From positions 397,838 through 445,113 of the forward strand of contig CM074821.1 in the NCBI GenBank assembly GCA_037447605.1: DNA of 47,276 bases, in the 5' to 3' direction. The first letter of the stretch is position 1. Each line of letters begins with the position of its first letter. Positions 32,401 through 43,100 of the stretch are shown one piece after another. This DNA is from Zygnema circumcarinatum. Taxonomy: Eukaryota; Streptophyta; Zygnematophyceae; Zygnematales; Zygnemataceae. Under the pieces are notes generated by a model, which saw only the letters and a program-made list of their open reading frames with translations, was not told the DNA's origin and did not search any database. A program made the position numbers and the translations under genes.

Positions 32401-34954
32401 AACGAGTAATACGATTCTATACCAACAAATGTGGAGTACGTAAACCGCATACATGCAGCAATGTAGCTGGCTAAGTATTCAAACGAGCATCGCTACTTAG
32501 AAAGAATTTAAAAGACAAATTCTGAGAGTGCAATCAACGGTCTCTGCATTAAGAAAATTTAATGACCTCGTGGTCACTTATGGATGATAATGAAAAGTGT
32601 ATCTATCCTTTGTCAAGCGATTGGAAAAATGAATGTACTTATATATCAAGCTGCCACTGCTGCATCACTGCCATATTGCTAATCATGCCATTGCCACGTC
32701 GTTTTTTTGATAACTATCGTGCGCAAGTAAAGGGAAAGGTGATGAGGAATTACAAGTCAGTGAGAGAAGGGAGGCCGTCCAAGTCTGGAGGTATGTTACC
32801 CGTCAACTGATTCGAGTGCAGAAATCTGCATCCAACAAAGCAAATTTAACGAAGGTTTCTAGCTTCAATATTCCTGGCATATAGACCTGTTGCTTAGCAA
32901 TACGACTTTTGGTTATCTTAAGGCTTTGTGGTGCGAACGCAATAGCTGCTGCGTTGTAGCTCACATTTTTCGCAGAACTCTTAGATTTCCAAAGATCGGA
33001 GGGATGCTGCGGGTGAGCATATTCCCATTCAGATGCCTGCAAGAAAAGAACTTAACATGCGTTAATCCACAGAATATTAAAGTTGCAATCAACTTTTCTC
33101 CAACTTTCCCGACGCTCCCAAATCTTGCAATTTTCCTCCTTTCAAATGCTACAACCTCTTAATTCGACCTTTCAACCAATCCTGAATGTTCTGGTTACCT
33201 CGGCGTATAATTCTTCGGAAGTTAAAGGGTATTAAGCAACACCCTTACGACTTCTGCATGCCTAAGGACGAATTCGGCACATTGTCGCCAGCATTCATTT
33301 TACATTTTGCATTTTTTTCATTTCTTTTCTGTGAATGGAGGCTGACTCAAGGCAAATGGAAGCCGATGGAAGAAGATTTAGGAAGTTGTCTATAATTCAT
33401 ATGTGAGGCTGAGTGTCGTGGCGTACAGTTCTTCAAGAAGCGTAAGGGCTTTGAAGGATGCTGGAATTTCTCCACTCAGCACGTTGTCTGATAGTTTCCT
33501 GCCTCACACAGTTTCACCCAATGATACTTTTGAGCATTGGGTCTGCCCCATCAATCCCGCCAAGATGACACCAAGTCTATAACTTCACAAGAGGTGGCCA
33601 CTTCAAAGCAAAAAGCGTTGCAAGATCATGATGAAGGGCCTTACAAGATTTTGAGGTTGCGAAGATTGCCGATTGAATCTGGGATGTTGCCAGACAACCG
33701 ATTGGAGCCAAAATCCCTAACATACAGTTCAACAAAAGACAAGTTAGTTGCAACATTCGATCGCAAAGCGATGGAGCTATTATGATCAATGCCTTTATTT
33801 GCATCGTTATGTAATGTTTGAGCTTATGGTAGAGAGAAATTAGAACCTTCCAAGTGAGGTGACTCACAGCTCTTCCAATGTCAACAAGTTGCCGATGGCC
33901 GACGATATTGAGCCACCTAACGACCAACCGCTCAAGTCGCTGTTCTCCATGACATGCACAACACAGAATCATGTCACAACCTTATCTTGCTGCTGCCAAA
34001 ATTCTAGATAAAAAGAGAATTAAAAAAATGCCAAATGGAGGTAGTCATGGAGCGGCATCAATAATCAACGGCGACTGTCCAATGCATGCAAAATCCTTCC
34101 CCCAATTTTCGGGGATTGTGCAGCATCTGGAAGGAAGCAGAGGGCATGACATGCTGCAGGGGGAATCCCTACATGCTTCCGTCAACCTACATGTAGCAAG
34201 TAAGAGTGTACTCTCCAATCCAAAGTTGACCAGCAAATGCAAAACGACACGGACATGAAGTCGACGAGACTAAGCGTTTGTCAATGAAGAAGGTCACACG
34301 TGGGCAATGTGCTGCTAGATCAATCTGTCTTTTGAGACATTCGAATGGCTCCCAAAAAAGCAGACAAGTAGTCCCCCTCTATGAAGATGGCCAATGGAAA
34401 TGATATCAATGAATCCTGAATCCTTTCCTGTACTGTCACCTCCAAGTTTAGACTCGATCATTTCAAATGAGGCGAGGGGCAAAAAGTTACAGCTTTACGA
34501 CTTGATTGCTGTCCGAACAATATACGCCATTCCAAAAACAAATTGCCCGAGTTGTACGCCAGTTTGCCAAGAGTAGGCGAGGGTCAACGATTTCTTTTTT
34601 GATCTGCAAGAGCCAAAAGTCTAAGCACACAAAAAACCGAATAACATGGTTCAATCATTAGAGGCCTATAATATCAGAGAAATGCCTGAAATAGACCAAC
34701 GTACTAGTTGTCTAGCCCATGAAATCTCTTTCCAAATTAATTCAAAGAATGTCATATGCTTTTATGATAAAGAGATAGATTAGGTCAGTCTCCATGATAT
34801 TGTAGAAGGTAAATAGGTGCATGCCTGCGAATTATAAAAGTTGATCCGTTGCCTTCAGCTACAACTATTAACAATATGTTCTAGTTTGCAGAATGGATAA
34901 CCCGAGAAAGAGCAAGATTCTCAACAACTGTATGATACAGTATGACATCCTCAT
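26464..34954 (-). CDS. LRR - Cys-rich/EGF - papain (C1) protease - EGF - EGF - LysM protein
   Basis: Nineteen minus-strand exons: 34873-34954 (signal peptide, least certain), 34491-34620 (LRR N-cap), five 72-bp LRR exons (33868-33939, 33645-33716, 33427-33498, 32965-33036, 32754-32825), 31950-32320 (Cys-rich/EGF-like), protease 31207-31395, 30885-31108, 30500-30637, 29904-30123, EGF 29420-29602 and 28783-28926, LysM 28224-28342, 27951-28040, 27688-27795, 27136-27333, 26464-26685. All phases agree, giving 925 residues. Catalytic elements: IKDQDSCSSCWIFG (Gln 374, Cys 380), VDHTVVVVGYD (His 513), VVRNSWGDTWGERGY (Asn 533). No I29 inhibitor propeptide. EGF-like CGVGTC and SCVCPMGY. LysM marks: GDSCSSIAEKFN, NPDLDCSALQPFQQ, YYLNPGVYCG, TDTCASLKKCF. 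Probably secreted and wall- or glycan-associated; substrate unknown. Confidence 0.8.
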
Positions 34955-35126
34955 GCAGAGTTGCCCAAGAAATGCATACGTCAAAACTTCAAAATTGAAA
35001 ACGACTCAATTGACATAAAATCAAATGAATGTGGGTAAGGATGGAATTGAACACGGAGGAAGGGAAAGTTTCACCCATATGAAGCTATAAGGGCGAAAGG
35101 GGGGTTCACAAGCATGCCATGTGAAA

Positions 35127-38100
35127 TTAGTTTACTGCACCTGAAGTAGGAGGTGGCGGGGCTATCGGTGGAGGGGGAAAGCTTGGAGGCAGACAAGGTT
35201 CGCCTGACGTTGATTGAGGTGAAGGTGAGGGTGAAGGTGAAGGAGAATCCATGCAAGGGTAAGGCGTGAGTGGCCCGTAGGGTGGACTAGGGGGAGATGG
35301 TAGCGGTAATAATCCAGTCGGGGCTGGGGCTGGGGCTGAGACTGGAGGTGGGGCTAATGATGGTGGCAATGGCAATGGTGGCGGTTGCAATGTAGGAGGA
35401 TATGGTGGTGGTTGGGGCGGTGATGGTGAAGGACTCGGAGGAGGTGATCGTGGAGGAGGCGATGGTGGGGAAAGTGGTGGTGGCCTTACCGGTGGTTTTG
35501 GTGGTGGAGGGCTTGGTAGTGGTGATCCCAGAGGCTTTGGAGGAGGCGATGGTGGAGGCAATGGAGGAGGTGAAGGTGGGGAAAGTGGTGGTGGTTTTGC
35601 CGGTGGCTTTGGTGGTGGAGGGCTTGGTGGCGGTGGGCTAGGAGGGCTTGGAGGAGGTGATGGTGGAGGCAATGGAGGAGGTGAAGGTGGGGAAAGGGGT
35701 GGTGGCTTTACCGGTGGCTTTTGTGGTGATGATCTTGGAGGCCTTGGAGGAGGCGATGGTGGAGAGTTTGGAGGAGGTGAAGGTGGGGAAAGTGGCGGTG
35801 GTTTTATCGGTGGCTTTGGTGGTGGAGGGCTTGGTGGTGGTGATCTCGGAGGCCTTGGAGGAGGTGATGGTGGAGGGTTTGGAGGAGGAGAAGGTGGGGA
35901 AAGTGGTGGTGGTTTTGCCGGTGGCTTCGGTGGTGGAGGGCTTGGTGGCGGTGGGCTAGGTGGGCTTGCAGGAGGTGCAGGCGCTGCTTAACATTCCACA
36001 GCAATGACTGTTAGTTTTGTGTACTCAATAAGCCGTCATATGCACACGTGGGATTCTTTCATGCGATTCAACTCTACACTGAACATCGGATTCACCAATG
36101 AAACTTGATTCGAGACGAAAAGGTACGAAAGGAGTCAGTTGTCCCAACAGAGTTCGACAGTTTTAGTTGCCTGCTAACAATATACAGGGAGGGAGGGAGG
36201 GAGGGAGGGAGGGAGGGAGGGGAGGAGGGAGGGAGGCAGGGAGGGATTGCATCTGTTAGATCTAGGAATCAGTCCAGTCGAATGTTAAATCTAGGAAGTT
36301 CACGCTCGTCTCGCTGTTGCTTTGACGCTATGCGCCCTAGACTGGGTGAAAATTCGGACTCTGCACCATTAACTTGAATGCAGATTGGGAAGCCACGTGA
36401 AGACTCCACAACTTACTTGTTTGGGCCCTATTTCCACTTCATGCAACATTTTTATGCTAAATTCATGCCCCTACCTCAAGGGGGAAGGCAAAAACTAACA
36501 GATGTGATTCAAGGTGCCGGATCCAACCCGTTCCTTTACATGACTCTTGAACATTACGCAGCGCACATGGAGTTCGTAGAAAGGATTGCAACCAAAAACC
36601 AGGTGAAGCCTCACCAGGTGAACAAGTCCAGGGTTGATTTGATATGATGAACCCTTGGTCACATACACATGTCGCAACACCACTCGAAGTATTGCAAGCA
36701 CCATGACCACCGCATGCGCCGCCTAGCTGCTTTGCATTGCAAAAGTTTTGACATTCAACGTCAATCCTTTGCCTTGATAACGAACATCCGACAATGCTTC
36801 CAAAAAAACAGTTCATTCGAACCAAAGGACAAAAAGTTTTATAATCGAGAGTGACGTCAACAGGGCTTGAGATGTAGTTTGCCGACATGTTGAGTGTGAG
36901 TGTGGAGTTGAAACCAAAATAGTCAGAATAGAATTTTAACGTCACTGATCCCGAGAGAAAGTTATCATTCAGCATCCTGCAATCAGAAACGACATAAGCG
37001 ATAAATAGTCTGTAATCCCAGCTGAAATGGGGAAACGGCACATAAAGCTGCCAGTAGAACACAATTTAAAATTGAAAAAATAGAGACGGAAATAGACACG
37101 GAAAAAAAAATAGAACGTAGACGACGACTACTGATATTGATATTGCGTTTATTCAAATAAGTGAGTTCATACATGAAGATGCAGATGGCTTAGTAGCAGA
37201 AAACCATCGCACGTGACTTCACGATTAAACTATGAGTAGCCATTGTAGCCTTACAGACCACCATTCATTATGTAGTTCTATCTCACAGACTGCACGGCTC
37301 GTATCCTGCCACTTGTCTCAGACTGCTTCACCACATACACTACAAAAGTATTGATACAATGCGTTGTTCAACTGAGAACCACAAAGAATTTGCTCACACA
37401 CGCTTCAGTGACTACGCCAAATCAATGTAACTTGACTATGATAAGATGGATCAGAATTCATTGCCGGAAAATGAACTTAAGGCCATTAGCAATCAGTACC
37501 AATAAGTCGTTGAATTTTGTGAGAAGGAGACTTACACGTATGCGAGACGAGGCAGGTTGCCAATGCAGGTAGGAATGCTGCCCGTGAGGTTGTTCTTCCC
37601 CAAGTCTCTGCCAGGAAGCCGATACAAAGAATCTTAACGAGCTAATTTTAAAATTCTTTTACAACTAGAAAAGGGTAAAGACAAGGAAGAAGTAAGCCTA
37701 GAGCACAGAAAAAAGAAAGCTTTGCAAGTACACGTGGTAAGGGAACGTGACGTTGTATCAAAATTATGGTTCGCAAAGGAGTCGTTTTCAGCTTTACTTT
37801 AGTTCAGAGACCAAAAGATGGTAAAGATGGGTTTCAAGCTCACAATCGGGAAAGGAGAGAAAGGCTGCAAATGGACTGTGGAATTGTTCCCGTCAACGCA
37901 TTTCCTCGAAGCTCTCTGCAAATCGATTTATGGCACACGGTATCTGGTCATTCAGACGGCCGTCTCTACATTTGGTTCATTTAACGTTACATTAATCGGA
38001 ACAAATCATTCCGACTCGGATTTCATATGTTTGAAACGAAGGAAATTATTACAGGCGATCAGCCGCCTTCATAGGTCATGATTCCAAAACACGGGAAAAA

Positions 38101-39496
38101 CGAAAGTATTGTGAGGGCAGGAAAGACTAAAAGTTGATGAAGACTTACAGAGCCAAAAGGTTGTTCAGGTTACCGATGCAAGTTGGAATGCTACCTTTTA
38201 AAAAATTATCACTAAGATACCTGCAACACATGCGGTAATACAGTAATTGAAGGAGCTCCTGTACGGAAGATACAATAAATGCGCTACGATGAGGAGCTAT
38301 TGAAAGTATAACCGAAACCAGATGAAAACGCATGTGGATGGCCTGTCGACAAAGGTCAAGACTAAGAAATAAGATTCATGCAGATACGACGAATCAAACA
38401 GGACGATGGAAAAATGTCAGAACTTACAATGTAGATAAGGATCCCAAGGCACAAATAGAAGGTGAAACAGTTCCTCCCAAATTTTTATTTCGAAGGTCTC
38501 TGCAAAACGGCAACAGGCAACTATTACTACCGTATACAAGCGAGAAGACAGTGAGATTTTCATATCTATAACAAATCCTATAGGAAGCTTAACCAAGCCT
38601 GTGACCACCTGGTCCCAGATCCTACTTCTGTAGTCTTCCTTATGATCGCATTGGAGACGGCACAGAGACTGGGAACATGGGCATGCTGGATGGTCCATGG
38701 ATGGTGACAAGGCATGCAGCCCAATGTCAAAAAATCTTGCAACCGGTCTTGAAATGCAGAATTGGAAAGCAATCTACGCGTCATCGGCAGTTAATGGCCA
38801 TCTTTGCACCAAAATAATATCCAGTTGTTCAGATTCTGGTATCAAATCACAAGAAATGGTGTTTCTTTGCAACAATAAATCAGCTGCAAGGCATTCCATA
38901 TGAATGCTGTCAACAAGAAAAAAAAATAGGGCAACCGCGTGACCTATTCTCTGTCAAAGTGGAACAAACGGCATGCATAAGAGGAGCTAGGCCAGTGGAG
39001 TCGGCACTTTAAAGTCTTATGCCAATACCTCACACCTGCTGCTTTATGCGACTCGCATGGGGGTTCAAAGCTTTATGTGAGACATTGGAATAGGCAGTCC
39101 TTTTACAAGGAGAGTAGAACCAGCTTGATGTATTATTAACGTGACTTACATTGCTGCACTGGAAAGGCAGCAGAGCAATCGTTTCCTTACTTTGGTCCCT
39201 GGTTAGAATGGCAGGTGTATTCAGTCGTATAGTAAAAAAAAGGTAAAAAAAAATCGAATAGAAGAGAAGATCCAGTATACAATAACCATACAAGGAGATG
39301 CCGGGTTCAGAGAAGAGAAGGGTTTAGGCTCTCACATGGAGGTGACTTCACCATTATTGCAGGTCACCCGTTCCCAACTACAAATGTCATTAAGAGCACG
39401 CCAGTTCGGCAATTTGTCAAGACGGGGATCAATTTCGTTCCTGAATTGCAGGAGGATGTTTTCTGCGGACAAGCCCAAAAAAACACAAAGCCACAT
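35127..39496 (-). CDS. Secreted LRR - Cys-rich/EGF - Pro-rich (extensin-like) protein, middle paralog
   Basis: Exons 39336-39496, 38428-38499, 38149-38220, 37844-37915, 37536-37607, 36615-36976 and 35127-35983 give 555 residues. ATG 39496 is in frame with the LRR cap (MWLCVFLGLSA as a short signal peptide) and follows an in-frame stop; a splice acceptor at 39463 is the alternative start of this exon. LRR cap: ICSWERVTCNNGEV. Four LRRs such as NNLTGSIPTCIGNLPRLAYV. The Cys-rich exon ends in GGACGGHGAC, CVCDQGF and WTCSP. Phase-1 splicing leads to [18 protein letters not shown] repeats, typical of hydroxyproline-rich wall glycoproteins, ending TSGAVN and TAA. Resembles plant LRR-extensins but with an EGF-like module between the domains. 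A (GGGA)n tract lies in the intron at 36186-36245. Confidence 0.8.
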
Positions 39497-40147
39497 TTAT
39501 ACCGAAGTTTGCACGATTTTTCCAGGTTATGATTTGCGATGAGATGAAGGAAAGATGCAAGAAAGATGCAGACGCAGGGAATCTTCCCTCATCTTTCACG
39601 TGTAATGATCTCAAACCCGCGTTTAAGATCAAGTCGTCTGCATGGGAAACCGTCCAGGTAAGATGAGAAGTTCATGGAAAGGAACTGCATTAGTGCAGAT
39701 AGGACTTAGAGTTAAGCCTACGCTGTGAGATAACAACGTTCGCAGTTGAATGGGCAGTGCTCTTCTCACGACTGGCTGTGGCCGCAGGACCATGCAGACG
39801 TGAAGTCTAACAGGCATTCATGTTTTTCAAAACAGAGCAGTCTTGCATCCATGCCTTATCCAGTCATTGTGGACAGGCTGTTGAGCTCAAATATGAAAAG
39901 TCGTCCCCACTGTATTTGGGACGGAAAGCGGCATCGACTCGTTGGGACAGCCGAAGCTTGATTTCAACGTCACGGTCTCTGCGCATCAGGTTGACTGGCC
40001 AGCGCTGGGGATTTTTCCAGGTTTGTTTGGCACCGTCATGACCAGTAGGAACTTGACTGCGCTGAATTTCTCAGTCAACACGGGCTAGTGGAACAGTGTC
40101 ACTATCTACATCTGTGAGAAGGTCGGGAAGCACGCAGTTTGGGTTCA
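39497..40147. other. Spacer between the first two LRR paralogs
   Basis: No confirmed gene. A plus-strand open segment near 39965-40090 reads DFNVTVSAHQVDW, then IFPGLFGTVM and LNFSVNTG, followed by TAG. It has protein-like composition with N-glycosylation sequons but no recognisable family and no clear start; it could be a gene fragment. Confidence 0.35.
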
Positions 40148-43100
40148 TTACTTAGTCAAAAACAGCAATGCGGCAAATGGATTTGCACCAGGAAAGTAGT
40201 AGGCAGAGTTCTCAGGCATACTTGTAGGAGGTCCAGGAGGCGAAGCTGGCGAAGGACGCAGAATTGGTGGAAGTTGTCGAGGAGTTGGCGGTGGTGAATT
40301 TGGAGGCAATGGTGGTGGTGGTCTCCCCGGAGGATTTGGAGGTGGGGACCTTCTCGATGGTGGACTTGGTGGTGGTGGACTCGACGGTGGTGGACTCTTT
40401 GGTGGTGGACTCGGTGGTGGTGGACTCCTTGGTGGTGGAATTCTTGGTGGTGGACTCTTTGGTGGTGGACTCGGTGGTGGTGGACTCCTTGGTGGCGGAA
40501 TTCTTGGTGGTGGACTCTTTGGTGGTGGACTCTTTGGTGGTGGACTCGGTGGTGGTGGACTCGGTGGTGGTGGACTCCTTGGTGGTGGAATTCTTGGTGG
40601 TGGACTCTTTGGTGGTGGACTCCTTGGTGGTGGAATTCTTGGTGGTGGACTCTTTGGTGGTGGACTCTTTGGTGGTGGACTCCTTGGTGGTGGACTTGGT
40701 GGTGGACTCCTCGGTGGTGAATTCGGTGGCGGTCGTCTTGGCGGTGGTGGGGATGCTGCTTTGGCAAAGCAACGAAAAATACAGTGGTCATTGTACTAAC
40801 GATATTCAGCCAGATGCTAACACATCTAAACAGCATCAAAATGGATGTCGGCTACTTCCATTCAAACGTTTTTTCTTCTGCGACATTTGCAGATTCAGGC
40901 ACGAACACAATTGTAAAAAAATGTACTTTTCAGAAAACGAGGATTTCTGCAACGCTTCGACTGCTCAACCTTAACGCTACATTTTTTGCAGAATGGAGGG
41001 AGTTGCCTGCTTCCAGTGAGTTCTGTGCGGCATCTACTCAGTATGTTAGCTGTAAGAAAAGCTTTTTTAAGGGTGATCAACGCCCAGTTTCGGAAGAAAC
41101 CGAAATTAACCATTCATTGTCCAACAAAGTGTGAAAAATTGCGGACAAGGTTATCATTAACAAAGTCGATTGGTTCCCCCAGCTAGTTGTGACGTATGCC
41201 TAAATCAGTGGGAGTGAGGGGACTGCCCGCAAATATATCCGCTCGTTCACTTCAAGGTTTCTAATTGTCAAGAGGCTTAAGCTCGTAAACAGAATTTGGG
41301 ACTAGAATTGGCTTTTGGATCAAGAACGCCTCACCAAGTGGACACGTAAACGTGCTCGTGGGCCTAAAGTCACATACGCACGCCCCCTTGTCGCATATGC
41401 CCCGTCCGCCGCATGCACCGCCGGCCTGTGTTGCATTGCAATATGCGTCACAAGTCGCACGACCTTTTTGAATTCCTGATGGACAGCCACCTGAGAGAGT
41501 TCCAAATATGCAGTTATTGTACGTTGAAGTACAATAGACTGCACCGTCTAAAGTGATTGTGATAGGACCCGAGAAGTAGTTTGATTGAATGCTGAAGCTA
41601 AGCTGTTGATTTGGTATGAAGTACTTGGAGTAAAAATTCAGCTTGACTGGCCCCGTGAAAAAGTTGGCACTCAAGATCCTGCAATCACAGACAACACAGA
41701 CATCTGAAAGTTGGCCGTCCATCTCAAGCTAGCATCCTTATGGACAAAGTGGCAGATCACCAGTTCAGAAACCCCGATAACTGTCCACACCTTCAGGCCT
41801 CTGAAGACTTACAGGCGGTTAAGACGCGCCATGTTGGCCATACACGGTGGAATGTTTCCTTTGAAGACGTTCGTCCCCAAGTCTCTGCAAGCGAAGGAAG
41901 TTTCATTCAGACAACCTCAACGTATGGCGTAATGAGATCACACAAGACCTAAATCGCAATCACGAAACGGAATAGAACTCATGTTTCAAGAGGCGATTGA
42001 CATCTGCAGTTCCAGTCTGACAAAACTGGGACTGGCGCTCACCTGCAATTACATTCCATTTAGAAAAGCCAACATATAAGGGGATTGAGTTTGCCACCTA
42101 CAGTCGGGAAAGAAGCGTCAGGTTGCAAATGGACAGCGGGATTTTCCCGGTGAGATAGTTGTTCTGCAGGTCCCTGCAAAGCGGCAGCGAGGCATTGAAT
42201 TTAAGTAGTGAGTGAATGCTCCGGTGCAGGACCGTACGGTACGGACTTAAAGGTACGGACAGTCCAATGGTCGTGTGATTCGTACAGTCGTAGAATTTGA
42301 CCTGGGTGTATGGACGTGTACGGCTCAGCCGTACGGCCTGAGGGAGAGGGAGGGAGAGGGAGGGGGAGGGGGGAGGGAAGGGGAGGGGAGGGGAGGGGAG
42401 GGGAGGGGACGGCGCGGAAGCGAATAATGCACTGCACAAAATATAACTCGAGTTTTGGTTTCCTTATTCTTGCGTTCTTTGTATGGGTGTCGACTCACAG
42501 ATGCTGAAGGTTGGTGAGGTTGCCGATGCAGGAGGGGATGACGCCGTCGAGGGCGTTCCCGCTAAGGTACCTGAAGGGCATGCAGTGAAGGGCATGCAGT
42601 AAACACAAGTAAGGAAACCGTTTAGATTTTGTACAGCCAGTGGATTTTGCGAACGAAATATGAGAAGCGAACGTGCTGTGATTGCACTTTGGAAACACGT
42701 GGAGGAGAAAGATGACAAATCAAATCAAATAAAGCTTGCAGGTGCCTCTATGACCAGGCTTTGGCCCCAACGTAGACATTTGATGCGGACTCGGAAACCA
42801 GGATAAGGGCAGAATCGAAGCTTACAATTTGGTCAAGGATTTCACGTTACAAATTGCCGACGATATACTTCCGACCAAAAGCTTTGATTTAAGGTCTCTG
42901 CAGAAGGAAGACACGCTGAGTTACGCTGTCAGGAAATCCATGAAAGATGTTCACTCAACCCTGCTATAATCATTGCGATAGACGCCCTACAGAGCCTGCA
43001 AGGGTCTCTCAGTCTCAGACTGTAGCGCGCTACAGAACCTGCAAGGGTCTCTCCGTCTCAGACTTTAGCGCGCTACAGAACCTGCATGGGTCTCTCAGTC

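Noticed and set aside
39147-39225. Possible extra exon in the middle LRR paralog between acceptor-like CCAG and GTAAGT
   Set aside because: Its length would leave phase 0, which does not fit the phase-2 LRR exons, and the peptide is not an LRR.
40264-40974. 236-codon plus-strand Val/Asp-rich ORF
   Set aside because: Antisense shadow of the 12-bp repeat in the Pro-rich exon. No domain, and the minus-strand gene has splice and paralog support.
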